Source: Actinomycetota bacterium
GTDB lineage: Bacteria > Actinomycetota > Actinomycetes > Nanopelagicales > Nanopelagicaceae
NCBI GenBank assembly: GCA_026392935.1
Contig: JAPLBE010000014.1
Location: 28,032-92,031, forward strand
Direction of reading: 5' to 3'
DNA length: 64,000 nucleotides
The notes under the pieces: model-generated
The model's input: the letters and a program-made list of their open reading frames with translations, nothing else
Told to the model about the DNA's origin: nothing
The model's database searches: none
Shown: positions 9,511 to 21,366 of the stretch, one piece after another
Numbering within the stretch: position 1 is the first letter of the stretch
How the letters are laid out: each line of letters begins with the position of its first letter
Translations under genes and position numbers: made by a program

Positions 9511-11103
9511 TTACTGGGGTTTGCGACCTTGGCGCAGTAAACCAAATGTAAGCGCGTCTTCAAGAGCCATGGCAGATGCGGCAATCACGTTTTCGTGAAC
9601 GCCAACTGTGTTCCATTCGCCTTTGCCATCTGAGGTTTCAACTAGAACGCGAGTCACCGCACCCGTACCGAGTCGGCCTTCAAGGATGCGTACTTTGTAA
9701 TCTGTAAGTTCAAGTGAAGCAAGCTCTGGGTAGAGTTGATTTAGGCCATCACGCAACGCATTATCAAAAGCGTTAACTGGACCGTTTCCAGAACCAGAAC
9801 ACGTGATTTCTTTTCCTTGCGCCGTGACAGTAACTTCTGCCTTAGTAACAATTGAATTATCTATTGCGCGCTCTGTTGTAGTCAGCCAGTGATCAATAGT
9901 GAAAAACGACGGACGCTTTCCTGTTGCTTCTTCACGAAGCAAGAGTTCGAAAGATGCATCTGCAGCTTCAAAGGTGAATCCGCGGGATTCCATCTCTTTG
10001 ACTCGTTCTACAACTCGACCAATGAGTTCGCGGTCTCCCCCAAGATCAACTCCAAGTTCCATTGATTTCAATTCAATAGATGCTCGCCCAGCCATGTCAG
10101 AGACCAGCATGCGCATATCGTTTCCGACAGATACTGGATCTTCGTGCTGATAGAGAGATGGATCAACTTTTATTGCAGAGGCGTGAAGACCTGCTTTATG
10201 AGCAAAGGCAGATACACCTGTGTATGGCTGTCGTGGTGAAGGAGAAATGTTTGTTACTTCAGCGACAGCATGTGAGATTCGGAAAGATTCGCGTAGCGCA
10301 TTCTGCGGCAGTACTTCCTTCTTCTTCTTTAACTCTAAGTTGGCAATGATTGTGACAAGGTCAGCGTTACCTGTTCGCTCGCCATAGCCATTAAGAGTTC
10401 CCTGAACATGGGTTGCGCCAGCTGCAACAGCGGCCATTGAGTTTGCGACCGCGCATCCGGTGTCGTTGTGGCAATGGATTCCAAGGCGCGCAGATGATGC
10501 GCCAAGAATGTCGTGCACTACATCTGCGATTTCATCAGGAAGCATTCCACCGTTGGTATCGCAGAGAGCTACGACATCTGCACCTGCTTCAGCTGCAACA
10601 CGAATAACTTCTAGAGCGTAGGCACGATTAGCGCGATAGCCATCAAAGAAGTGCTCGGCATCAAGAAACACTCGTTGTCCTTCTTGGCGAAGGTGTGAAA
10701 CAGAGTCGCGAATCATCTCTAAGTTCTCATCGAGTGTTGTTTTAAGTGCAAGATCGACATGGCGATCGTAAGCTTTTGCAACAAGTGTTACAGCAGGTGC
10801 TCCGGAATCGCGAAGTGCACCAAGTAATACATCGTCAGCAGCTTTCACATTGGGACGGCGTGTTGCTCCGAAAGCAACAAAAGTCGCGTTCTTTAGTTTC
10901 AATTCTTTCTTTGCCAGTGCAAAGAATTCAGTATCTTTTGGGTTAGCTCCAGGCCATCCGCCTTCGATAAAACCAACGCCTAAATCATCCAAGTGGCGCG
11001 CAATAGTGAGCTTGTCATGAACTGAAAGATTGAGACCTTCTTGCTGTGCACCATCACGCAAAGTGGTGTCATAGATATGTAGAGCCTCTTTATCAAAGGT
11101 CAC
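9511..11103 (-). CDS. cimA: (R)-citramalate synthase
   Basis: Condenses pyruvate and acetyl-CoA to citramalate, the first step of the threonine-independent route to 2-oxobutyrate and isoleucine. The 530 residues show an HMGL/DRE-TIM barrel (IYDTTLRDGAQQEGLNLS near residue 10; HCHNDTGCAVANS near 210) and a C-terminal LeuA-type allosteric domain from about 385. The DGAQQEGLN variant and the long form point to the CimA family rather than LeuA or homocitrate synthase. It overlaps ilvE by four bases and is next to leuB, whose enzyme acts later in the same pathway. LeuC and LeuD are not in the window. Confidence 0.9.
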   Translation of the reverse strand: MTFDKEALHIYDTTLRDGAQQEGLNLSVHDKLTIARHLDDLGVGFIEGGWPGANPKDTEFFALAKKELKLKNATFVAFGATRRPNVKAADDVLLGALRDSGAPAVTLVAKAYDRHVDLALKTTLDENLEMIRDSVSHLRQEGQRVFLDAEHFFDGYRANRAYALEVIRVAAEAGADVVALCDTNGGMLPDEIADVVHDILGASSARLGIHCHNDTGCAVANSMAAVAAGATHVQGTLNGYGERTGNADLVTIIANLELKKKKEVLPQNALRESFRISHAVAEVTNISPSPRQPYTGVSAFAHKAGLHASAIKVDPSLYQHEDPVSVGNDMRMLVSDMAGRASIELKSMELGVDLGGDRELIGRVVERVKEMESRGFTFEAADASFELLLREEATGKRPSFFTIDHWLTTTERAIDNSIVTKAEVTVTAQGKEITCSGSGNGPVNAFDNALRDGLNQLYPELASLELTDYKVRILEGRLGTGAVTRVLVETSDGKGEWNTVGVHENVIAASAMALEDALTFGLLRQGRKPQ

Positions 11104-12182
11104 AGTGCAACCTTTTTCATCCAGTTGTGCTTATCGTCAATCGTTCCGTGCTGGATTGCAAGCAGGTGATTGCGAATCTGCATTGTGATATTTCCTGGCT
11201 GTCCATCTCCGGTTACCCAGGTGCCCATAGCTGATTTTGCTTGGCCGACTGGTGAAACTACCGCCGCTGTTCCGCATGCAAAAATTTCTGTGATTTCCCC
11301 TGATGTAACACCGTCGCGCCAATCATCGACAGAGAGCATTACTTCTTCAGTCTTATAACCAAGATCTTTTGCAACAGATAAAATTGAGTCGCGAGTGATT
11401 CCCGGAAGAAGAGTTCCGGTTAACTTTGGTGTGATGACAGTTGCATCTGCACCTTTACCTTTAACAAAGTAAAGATTCATGCCGCCCATCTCTTCTACCC
11501 ATTTACGCTCTATTGCATCAATCCACACAACTTGATCGCAGCCTTCTTTAGCTGCAGCTTTTTGTGCAACCAGTGATGCCGCATAGTTTCCGCCGCACTT
11601 AGCTTCACCGGTTCCGCCTTGTGCGGCCCGTACGTACTCAGTTGAAATCCATACTGAAACTGCCTTAGATGGATCAAAATATGCTCCTGCTGGAGTAGCA
11701 ATAAGAATGTATGTGGCTTTATTCGTTGGGCGAACTCCCAAACCAACTTCTGTTGCAATCATAAAAGGACGGATGTAGAGAGCTTCTCCAACTTTTCCAG
11801 GAGTCCAGCCCGCGTCCTGCTTAACAAGTGCATGCACTGTCTCTAGGAATAACTCTTCAGACATTTCTGGAAGAGCTAAACGATTTGCTGATTTTGCAAA
11901 ACGTCGAGCATTCGCCTCTGGTCTAAAGAGTGAAACGCCACCATCAGGTTGGCGATATGCCTTCATGCCTTCAAATATTTCTTGACCATAATGAAAAACT
12001 GCAGTTGCGGGATCGAGAGTGAGCGGGCCGTATGGCTTTAACTCTGGCTCTTGCCAACCGCCACTTTCAGTCCACTCGCAGACGACCATATGGTCGGTGT
12101 AATACTTTCCAAATCCGCAATTCGCGACTTTTTCTTCGCGCTCTGCGGCAGGAACTGCTTGTGGGTTGAGAGTTATCTTCAT
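11100..12182 (-). CDS. ilvE: Branched-chain amino acid aminotransferase
   Basis: PLP-dependent fold-type IV transaminase for the last step of valine, leucine and isoleucine synthesis. The 360-residue protein has FHYGQEIFEGMKAY near 63-76, LYIRPF near 135 and AKCGGNYAASL with the probable PLP lysine K195. EEMGGMNLYFVK near 230 and the TGEITEIFACGTAAVV segment are typical of the long actinobacterial/eukaryotic-type BCAT. It starts one base after the leuB stop and overlaps cimA, so these genes form one operon. Confidence 0.95.
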   Translation of the reverse strand: MKITLNPQAVPAAEREEKVANCGFGKYYTDHMVVCEWTESGGWQEPELKPYGPLTLDPATAVFHYGQEIFEGMKAYRQPDGGVSLFRPEANARRFAKSANRLALPEMSEELFLETVHALVKQDAGWTPGKVGEALYIRPFMIATEVGLGVRPTNKATYILIATPAGAYFDPSKAVSVWISTEYVRAAQGGTGEAKCGGNYAASLVAQKAAAKEGCDQVVWIDAIERKWVEEMGGMNLYFVKGKGADATVITPKLTGTLLPGITRDSILSVAKDLGYKTEEVMLSVDDWRDGVTSGEITEIFACGTAAVVSPVGQAKSAMGTWVTGDGQPGNITMQIRNHLLAIQHGTIDDKHNWMKKVAL

Positions 12183-13222
12183 TTACTTCACCAATTCTGC
12201 TAACGCTGAACCGATATCGGTAGTACTTCTCTTTGCATCGCCACGAGATGCTAAATCAGCTGCCACAGCTTTTTCAACATCGCGAGCTGCATCAATTAAA
12301 CCTAAATGATCAAGCATCATTGCAACCGACATCACGGTGGCAGTTGGGTCAGCTACGTTCTTACCAGCAATATCTGGAGCACTGCCATGCACGGGTTCAA
12401 ACATAGATGGGAATGCACCTGTTGGGTTGATGTTTCCAGATGCTGCAAGACCGATACCGCCACAGATTGCTGCTGCAATATCAGTAATGATGTCTCCAAA
12501 GAGATTATCTGTAACAACTACATCGAAGCGCTCTGGGTTAGTTACAAAGAACATTGATGCTGCATCTACATGTAAGTAATCTGTTGTCACGGTTGGGAAC
12601 TCTTTGGCAACATGATTGAAGGTACGTGTCCAAAGGCTTCCAGCACGGGTGAGAACATTGTTCTTATGAACCAGAGTTAACTTCTTGCGATCACGGGCAG
12701 CAGCACGTGTAAAAGCATCACGAATTACTCGCTCGGCACCACGTCGAGTGTTGAGAGATTCCTCGGTTGCAATTTCTGCATCTGTTCCCTCCGCAAGGAC
12801 TCCTCCAGCACCAACATATGGTCCTTCGGTTCCTTCGCGAACAACTATGAAATCAATGGGAGCCTTAGTTGCAAGTGGTCCAGTTACTCCTGGCATCAAT
12901 TTTGCAGGGCGCAAATTAACGTAGTGATCAAAGGCAAAACGAATCTTGAGCAAAAGTCCTCGCTCTAATACTCCACTTGGAACTGTTGGATCTCCAACAG
13001 CGCCAAGCAAAATTACATCAGCTTTTGCAAGGTCTGCAAGAACTGAATCAGGAAGAACTTCTCCGGTGCGGTGCCAGTAGCCGGCGCCTAAGTCGTAGTT
13101 AGTCTTGTTAAATGTCACTCCGTACTTAGCAGAGACGACATCTAGAACCTTAAGACCTTCAGCGACGACTTCGGTGCCGATTCCATCACCTGGAATGACA
13201 GCAAGATTAATTGTGCGTGCCA

Positions 13223-13223
<1 letters not shown>
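12183..13223 (-). CDS. leuB: 3-isopropylmalate dehydrogenase
   Basis: NAD-dependent beta-decarboxylating dehydrogenase. It oxidises 3-isopropylmalate in leucine synthesis and, in cells using citramalate, 3-methylmalate for isoleucine. The 346 residues carry [10 protein letters not shown] near the N-terminus, the [10 protein letters not shown] substrate loop, [14 protein letters not shown], and the metal-site segment [27 protein letters not shown] is the NAD-specificity region. The gene overlaps the serA stop by one base (TAATG). The shorter actinobacterial LeuB form fits its size. Confidence 0.95.
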
Positions 13224-15872
<2,649 letters not shown>

Positions 15873-16172
15873 TTAGTTTTGGTAGTCGGGTTGGGTGTCG
15901 TGCACTTCAGTCGCATTTCCATTCAAGATTTCCTTGATCGAAATTACGCTAATTAACTTGTCGAGTTGAGCAATAACTTGCTCAAGAGAGTGTCCTTCGA
16001 CACCCACGACAATAAGCATCTTTGAAATAGCTGGATTTTCCGTTGGTCCAACATTGAGCGAATCAATGTTGAATGCACGACGTGAGAATAGACCAGCCAC
16101 GCGTGCGAGAACACCTGGTGCGTTCTCAACTAAAACTTCGAGTGTGTGCTGACGGCGGGGCGCTGTAGTCAT
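15873..16172 (-). CDS. ilvN: Acetolactate synthase small (regulatory) subunit, short form
   Basis: Regulatory partner of IlvB that binds valine through an ACT domain. The 99 residues are essentially only the ACT domain (HTLEVLVENAPGVLARVAGLFSRR, positions 9-32). Actinobacterial IlvN proteins I know of are about 165-175 residues with an extra C-terminal domain, so this copy is short. No coding space remains for the missing part: ilvC begins 27 bases after its stop. Its ATG overlaps the ilvB stop (TAATG). It resembles E. coli IlvN/IlvM in size, so it may still function. Confidence 0.92.
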   Translation of the reverse strand: MTTAPRRQHTLEVLVENAPGVLARVAGLFSRRAFNIDSLNVGPTENPAISKMLIVVGVEGHSLEQVIAQLDKLISVISIKEILNGNATEVHDTQPDYQN

Positions 16173-17935
16173 TAGAGCTCCTGTGAATCCCAGTCAGGCG
16201 CGGTAGCGCGAGCAATCATGATTTCATCATTAGATGTTCCTGCTGCAACCATCGGCCACACCATTGCATCTTTTTGTACACGGAAATCAACGACTACTGG
16301 TTGATCATTAATCGACATTGCCATTTCAATAGTCTTATCAAGATCTGCTGGATTATCACACGCAAGGCCAACGCATCCCATTGATTCAGCAAGCATTGGG
16401 AAATTAGGTACTCGCTTTGAATCTAGAGAAGTGTTTGAGTAGCGACCTTCGTAGAACAAGGTCTGCCACTGACGAACCATTCCGAGTGATTCATTGTTGA
16501 TAATTGCAACCTTGATTGGAATGTTATTGAGTGCACATGTAACTAACTCTTGGTTAGTCATTTGGAAACAACCATCTCCATCGATTGCCCATACTGTGGA
16601 ATCTGGTGCACCAACTTTTGCACCCATTGCTGCAGGAACTCCGTAACCCATTGTTCCCGCGCCACCTGAGTTCAACCAAGTGCGTGGATGTTCGTAGGAA
16701 ATGAATTGTGAAGCCCACATTTGATGCTGGCCAACACCTGCAGTAAATATTGTATCCGTACCTGAAATCTGACCAATACGCTGGATTACATGTTGAGGAG
16801 ACAAGCTTCCGTCGGTTGGTAAGTCATAACCAAGTGGATATGTAGATTTAAGTGAATTCATCTGACGAAGCCATGCTGAAAGATCAGGCTGGTTCTTTGC
16901 AAGTGCGGCCTTCAGTGCGGGAATAAGTGCGCTGATTGTCTCTTTCACATCGCCAACAACGCCAACATCTGCATGACGATTCTTACCGATTTCAGCTGGA
17001 TCGATATCTGCGTGAAGAATCTTTGCGTTCACTGCGAATGTAGAAAGTTTTCCTGTAACACGATCATCAAAGCGAGCACCTAAAGTAATAAGCAAATCTG
17101 CCTTTTGCAGCGCAGTTACGGCAGCAACCGTTCCGTGCATTCCTGGCATGCCCATATGCAATGGATGTGAATCTGGGAAAGCACCGCGTGCCATAAGAGT
17201 TGTTACGACGGGCGCGCCAAGTAATTCAACAAGCTGGCGAAGTTCTTTATGCGCATTAGCTTTTATAACTCCCCCACCAATGTAGAAAACCGGCTTAGAA
17301 GATTGTGTAATGAGCGCCGCTGCATCTGCAATTGCTTGAGCATTAGGAGAAATCTGTGGCTTGTATCCCGCTAAATCAATTGATGAAGGCCAATTAAATT
17401 TTGTCATCTTCTGCAATGCATCTTTTGCGATGTCTACCAGAACTGGACCGGGACGACCTGTTGTTGCAATGTGGAATGCCTCGGCAAATGCACGAGGAAT
17501 TTCATCAGGATCAGTAATCAAATAACTGTGCTTAGTGAATGGCATAGTGATGCCGCGAATGTCAGCTTCTTGAAACGCGTCCGTTCCGATTGCTGCAGAT
17601 GGAACCTGACCAGTGATTGCAACTAACGGAACAGAGTCCATCGCTGCATCCATCAGTGGAGTGACAAGATTTGTTGCACCAGGTCCAGATGTTGCAATGC
17701 AGACTCCAGCACGGCCAGTTACTTGGGCGTACCCAGTTGCAGCGTGCCCGGCGCCTTGTTCGTGTCGAACCAAAATGTGGCGAATTGTTGAATCAAAGAT
17801 TGGATCGTATGCAGGAAGAATTGCGCCACCAGGCAAACCGAACATGACTTCAACGCCTGCTGCTTCAAGGCTTTTCACCAATGAAGTAGCTCCGGTCATT
17901 TCCGTGCCGTTCGGTGTATGAACGTGTGTTGCCAT
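16172..17935 (-). CDS. ilvB: Acetolactate synthase large (catalytic) subunit
   Basis: Thiamine-diphosphate enzyme joining two pyruvates, or pyruvate and 2-oxobutyrate, for valine/leucine or isoleucine. The frame can start at GTG 17944, but GAAAGGAG at 17945-17952 is correctly spaced only for ATG 17935, giving 587 residues. Catalytic Glu lies in [16 protein letters not shown] near 57-72; FAD-region [11 protein letters not shown] is present; the TPP motif is [12 protein letters not shown] near 452 ending in INN. It is the first structural gene after the attenuator at 17988-18081. Confidence 0.97.
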   Translation of the reverse strand: MATHVHTPNGTEMTGATSLVKSLEAAGVEVMFGLPGGAILPAYDPIFDSTIRHILVRHEQGAGHAATGYAQVTGRAGVCIATSGPGATNLVTPLMDAAMDSVPLVAITGQVPSAAIGTDAFQEADIRGITMPFTKHSYLITDPDEIPRAFAEAFHIATTGRPGPVLVDIAKDALQKMTKFNWPSSIDLAGYKPQISPNAQAIADAAALITQSSKPVFYIGGGVIKANAHKELRQLVELLGAPVVTTLMARGAFPDSHPLHMGMPGMHGTVAAVTALQKADLLITLGARFDDRVTGKLSTFAVNAKILHADIDPAEIGKNRHADVGVVGDVKETISALIPALKAALAKNQPDLSAWLRQMNSLKSTYPLGYDLPTDGSLSPQHVIQRIGQISGTDTIFTAGVGQHQMWASQFISYEHPRTWLNSGGAGTMGYGVPAAMGAKVGAPDSTVWAIDGDGCFQMTNQELVTCALNNIPIKVAIINNESLGMVRQWQTLFYEGRYSNTSLDSKRVPNFPMLAESMGCVGLACDNPADLDKTIEMAMSINDQPVVVDFRVQKDAMVWPMVAAGTSNDEIMIARATAPDWDSQEL

Positions 17936-17987
17936 CTTCTGCACTCCTTTCTTTTCTATTCTCTTGCGTATGAAACTTTGTTAAATG

Positions 17988-18011
17988 AAAAAACCCTCAG
18001 ATATCTGAGGG
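17988..18011 (-). terminator. ilvB attenuator intrinsic terminator
   Basis: On the minus strand a perfect 18-base palindrome (CCCTCAGATATCTGAGGG, 17994-18011) is followed directly by six Ts (17993-17988). It lies between the leader peptide and ilvB, 52 bases before the ilvB start. As it would end transcription before the operon, it is best read as the attenuator terminator. Confidence 0.9.
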
Positions 18012-18012
18012 C

Positions 18013-18034
18013 GCACGTGCGTGAAGGCACGTGC
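18013..18034 (-). promoter_or_regulatory. ilvB leader hairpin preceding the attenuator terminator
   Basis: Two identical self-complementary octamers GCACGTGC (18013-18020 and 18027-18034) separated by six bases form an 8-bp hairpin. Its first arm in the transcript abuts the leader peptide stop codon TAG (18036-18034), so a ribosome finishing the leader would cover it. Such a hairpin is expected in a translation-coupled attenuator. The exact antiterminator pairing is not resolved. Confidence 0.7.
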
Positions 18035-18081
18035 TATCGAATCACCACCACTGAAGCTACTGAAGAACGTGTTGATTGCAT
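18034..18081 (-). CDS. ilvL: ilvB leader peptide (attenuator)
   Basis: A 15-codon reading frame MQSTRSSVASVVVIR ends at TAG, with a run of three Val codons then Ile just before the hairpins. Leader peptides rich in Val/Ile/Leu codons control ilvB operons in Corynebacterium and enterobacteria by ribosome stalling. Here the stall codons sit at 18040-18051, next to the hairpin at 18013-18034 and the terminator at 17988-18011. A GGAG lies nine bases upstream, but the promoter spacing suggests transcription may start at the ATG itself. Confidence 0.82.
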   Translation of the reverse strand: MQSTRSSVASVVVIR

Positions 18082-18087
18082 GACCCT

Positions 18088-18116
18088 ATTCTCCAGCGTG
18101 CAGGGCTAGGCGTCAA
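18088..18116 (-). promoter_or_regulatory. Promoter of the ilvB-ilvN-ilvC operon
   Basis: A -35 box TTGACG (18116-18111) and a -10 box GAGAAT (18093-18088) are separated by exactly 17 bases. The -10 ends six bases before the leader peptide ATG at 18081, so the predicted transcription start coincides with the A of that ATG, i.e. a leaderless leader peptide. It lies in the 77-base space between the ilvD stop and the leader peptide. Confidence 0.65.
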
Positions 18117-18158
18117 GAGGTGAGATGAACGTCTCAATAAATGGGATATCGAAACTAC

Positions 18159-19832
18159 TTACTTCCAGACTGCGCCCTCTGAGGCTGAACTAACTCCCTT
18201 GGAAAACTTGGAAAGCACTCCTCGAGTGAACTTATGTGGGAGTGGCTTCCAACCCACTTTACGAGATTCAAGTTCTGCCGGGTCCACAAGCAAATCCAGT
18301 GTGCGATTTACGACATCGATGCGAATTAGATCGCCATCCTTTACAAATGCAATTGGTCCTCCGTCAACAGCTTCTGGCGAAATATGTCCGACGCATAGGC
18401 CAGTTGAACCACCAGAGAATCGACCATCAGTGAGTAACAAAGTTTTTTTGCCAAGACCCGCACCTTTTATAGCGCCAGTAATCATTAACATTTCGCGCAT
18501 GCCTGGTCCACCCTTTGGACCTTCGTAACGAATTACTACGACATCGCCTTCTTTGATAGTTCCATTTTCAAGTGCATCCATTGCTGCTTGTTCGCGTTCA
18601 AATACTCGCGCTGGACCTTCGAAAGTTTTCACGCCGATTCCTGCTGTCTTACAGACTGCGCCTTCGGTGGCAAGTGATCCACCAAGAATTGTGATTCCAA
18701 TATCTGTAGAAAGTGGCTTATCGATAGCGCGCAAAACATCGCCATCTGCAAATGGAGGGTTAACGTCGGCTAAATTTTCGGCCATTGTCTTTCCGGTAAC
18801 CGTTAAGCAATCTCCATGTAAGTAACCTGCATCGAGAAGGACGCGCAAGACGACTGGGATTCCGCCCACTCTATCTACATCAGACATCACATACTTACCG
18901 AAAGGCTTGAGATCGCCAAGGAGTGGCACCTTGGATCCGATGCGATGGAAATCCTCGAGAGTGAGATCTACTTCTGCTTCGTAGGCAATTGCCAATAAGT
19001 GAAGGACAGCATTAGTTGATCCACCGAGAGCCATCAAGATTGTGATTGCGTTCTCAAATGCTTTTTTAGTCAAGATATCGCGGGTTGTTATCCCCTTGCG
19101 GATGAGTTCAACTACTGCCGCCCCTGACCTAATTGCATAATCGTCGCGGCGACGATCAACAGCAGGAGGCGCCGCAGATCCCGGAAGAGATAAACCGATA
19201 GCTTCACCAATACTCGCCATGGTGTTCGCGGTGAACATGCCGCCACATGCGCCTTCACCTGGACAGATGGCACGTTCAATTGCATCAACGCGATCTCTGG
19301 TGATCAACCCGCGAGCGCAAGCACCTACTGCCTCAAAGGCATCGATAATGGTGACATCTTGTCCATCTACATTTCCTGGCAGTGTCGAACCCGCATAAAC
19401 AAAGACAGATGCAACATCAAGGCGCGCAGCAGCCATCATCATTCCTGGAAGTGACTTATCGCAATCTGCAAATGTAACCATTCCATCGAAACGTTCAGCA
19501 TTCATAACAGTCTCTACTGAATCAGCGATAATTTCTCGAGAGACGAGTGAGAAGTGCATTCCTTCGTGGCCCATTGAAATTCCATCAGAGACAGAAATTG
19601 TTCCAAATTGCATAGGAAATCCACCAGCATCAATTACACCTTGCTTTGACGCCTTTGCGAGTCGATCGAGTGAAAGATTGCACGGGGTGATTTCATTCCA
19701 TGAAGATGCGATGCCAATCTGTGGCTTTACCCAATCTTCATCGCCCATACCAACAGCACGAAGCATTCCTCGAGCAGGGGCTCTTTCTAGACCATCAGTA
19801 ACAACTCCGGAGCGAGGTTTCATCGTAGACAT
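18159..19832 (-). CDS. ilvD: Dihydroxy-acid dehydratase
   Basis: Iron-sulfur enzyme dehydrating dihydroxy-isovalerate and dihydroxy-methylvalerate in the third common step of branched-chain synthesis. The 557 residues contain [11 protein letters not shown] (cluster Cys near 123), [12 protein letters not shown] (cluster Cys near 195) and [21 protein letters not shown] near 470. Length is normal. It is on the same strand as ilvB but separated from it by that operon's own promoter and attenuator. A -10-like TAGAAT lies six bases before its ATG, so it probably has an independent leaderless transcript. Confidence 0.96.
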   Translation of the reverse strand: MSTMKPRSGVVTDGLERAPARGMLRAVGMGDEDWVKPQIGIASSWNEITPCNLSLDRLAKASKQGVIDAGGFPMQFGTISVSDGISMGHEGMHFSLVSREIIADSVETVMNAERFDGMVTFADCDKSLPGMMMAAARLDVASVFVYAGSTLPGNVDGQDVTIIDAFEAVGACARGLITRDRVDAIERAICPGEGACGGMFTANTMASIGEAIGLSLPGSAAPPAVDRRRDDYAIRSGAAVVELIRKGITTRDILTKKAFENAITILMALGGSTNAVLHLLAIAYEAEVDLTLEDFHRIGSKVPLLGDLKPFGKYVMSDVDRVGGIPVVLRVLLDAGYLHGDCLTVTGKTMAENLADVNPPFADGDVLRAIDKPLSTDIGITILGGSLATEGAVCKTAGIGVKTFEGPARVFEREQAAMDALENGTIKEGDVVVIRYEGPKGGPGMREMLMITGAIKGAGLGKKTLLLTDGRFSGGSTGLCVGHISPEAVDGGPIAFVKDGDLIRIDVVNRTLDLLVDPAELESRKVGWKPLPHKFTRGVLSKFSKGVSSASEGAVWK

Positions 19833-19838
19833 GAGAGA

Positions 19839-19844
19839 ATTCTA
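19839..19844 (-). promoter_or_regulatory. Candidate -10 box of ilvD
   Basis: TAGAAT (five of six matches to TATAAT) ends six bases before the ilvD ATG at 19832. That spacing predicts a leaderless mRNA. No convincing -35 box was found, and the only ribosome-binding-like AAGGA is about 12 bases upstream of the ATG. Confidence 0.5.
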
Positions 19845-19899
19845 TCCTTAGTCGCGCTATTTGCGATAAACCAATTTCTACGTAAAAGGAGACACCTCT

Positions 19900-21363
19900 G
19901 TGTCAAAGCAAGCCCAAGAGCAGACTTTAGACCCCACCCGCTGGCGTACTTTATTTGTCGTAGCAATATCTCAATTAATGATCGTTTTGGACAGTTCAAT
20001 TATGAACATTGCTATTCCCAGCGCGAAGATTGACTTAGGAATCAGTGATGCGAATCAGCAGTGGGTAATTACTGCCTACACCTTGGCATTTGGTTCGCTG
20101 CTCTTACTTGGTGGTCGCATCGGTGACTACATGGGGCGAAAAAAGATATTCCTCATTGGTCTTGCAGGTTTTGCATTGGCTTCAGCACTCGGAGGCATCG
20201 CATCAACACAAGGATTGCTCTTTGCATCACGTGCACTTCAAGGTGTCTTTGCTGCGCTCCTTGCGCCAGCAGCTTTAGCAATCATTTCAGTAACTTTCAC
20301 AGTTCCATCAGAGAGAGCTAAAGCCTTTGGTGTAATCGGTGCAATCTCAGGTGGTGGCGCTGCAATCGGTTTGATCCTCGGCGGAACCCTCACCGAATAC
20401 GCATCATGGCGTTGGTGCTTGGGTGTTAATACCCCCATCGCAGTTATCGCCGGAATTTTGGCGCTGAAATTTGTCCACGAATCAAAGGCTGCGGGAGATA
20501 ACACCTACGACATCCCAGGCGTTATTACCGCGACATCGGGGCTCTTTGCACTTACATACGGTTTCAATGAGGCAGCAACAAAGGGCTGGTCTAACTCGTT
20601 GACGATTTCTTTCTTCGTCGCAGCAGCAATCCTCTTAATCATCTTCGTAATTATCGAATCAAAGGTTGCGAATCCTTTGATGCCACTTCGGGTTATCACC
20701 GAACGTAACCGCGGTGGATCATACTTAGGTTCACTTGTTGTAGGCGCTGGACTTTTCTCCATGTTCTTATTCCTTGGTCTCTACCTTCAGGTAATTCTTG
20801 GATTTAGCCCCCTGAAATCTGGTTTTGCATTCTTACCATTTACCGCCGGAATCATTATCTTCGCTGGCGTCGCATCACAACTTCTTCCAAAAGTTGGGCC
20901 AAAGCCACTCATGGTTCCTGGGTTGATTTTTGCGGGAATCGGATTGCTGCTTCTTGCTCGCATCACTCCTGATACTGGCTATTTCACACATGTCGTTCCA
21001 TCACTTCTAATCATGTCTAGCGGTATGGCCCTTGTCTTTATTCCATTAACGTCGACATCTCTGCACGCTGTTTCATCTCACGACACGGGTGTGGCAAGTG
21101 CGATGCTCAATACATCTCAGCAAATCGGTGGATCACTTGGAACAGCGCTGCTTAACACGGTCTCAGCTACCGCAGCTGCTACGTATGCAGCATCAAATAC
21201 AGAGCTAGGCAAAATGGTTCAACCGTTTGCGATGACTCATGGATTTACAGTTGCCTTTAAGTTCAGTGCAGTGTTGCTCTTTATAGGCGCAGTCGTGCTC
21301 TTCTTCTTTATCAATATTGGAAAAGATTCACTCGTTGAAACAGAGGGCGTAATCGCCCACTAA
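19900..21363 (+). CDS. MFS transporter, DHA2 family (14 TM, multidrug-efflux type)
   Basis: Proton-coupled exporter of the EmrB/QacA group. Start is GTG at 19900 with AAAGGAG eight bases upstream. The 487 residues hold about 14 hydrophobic segments. Family marks include LDSSIMNIAIPSAKIDLG (motif D1-like) near 31, GGRIGDYMGRKK near 72 (motif A), and RALQGVFAALLAPAALA near 110. A central TMS pair near 200-260 is typical of the 14-TM class. It is divergent from ilvD and convergent with gatB, whose stop lies three bases past its own. No regulator is adjacent. Substrate cannot be predicted. Confidence 0.88.
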   Translation: MSKQAQEQTLDPTRWRTLFVVAISQLMIVLDSSIMNIAIPSAKIDLGISDANQQWVITAYTLAFGSLLLLGGRIGDYMGRKKIFLIGLAGFALASALGGIASTQGLLFASRALQGVFAALLAPAALAIISVTFTVPSERAKAFGVIGAISGGGAAIGLILGGTLTEYASWRWCLGVNTPIAVIAGILALKFVHESKAAGDNTYDIPGVITATSGLFALTYGFNEAATKGWSNSLTISFFVAAAILLIIFVIIESKVANPLMPLRVITERNRGGSYLGSLVVGAGLFSMFLFLGLYLQVILGFSPLKSGFAFLPFTAGIIIFAGVASQLLPKVGPKPLMVPGLIFAGIGLLLLARITPDTGYFTHVVPSLLIMSSGMALVFIPLTSTSLHAVSSHDTGVASAMLNTSQQIGGSLGTALLNTVSATAAATYAASNTELGKMVQPFAMTHGFTVAFKFSAVLLFIGAVVLFFFINIGKDSLVETEGVIAH

Positions 21364-21366
21364 GTA

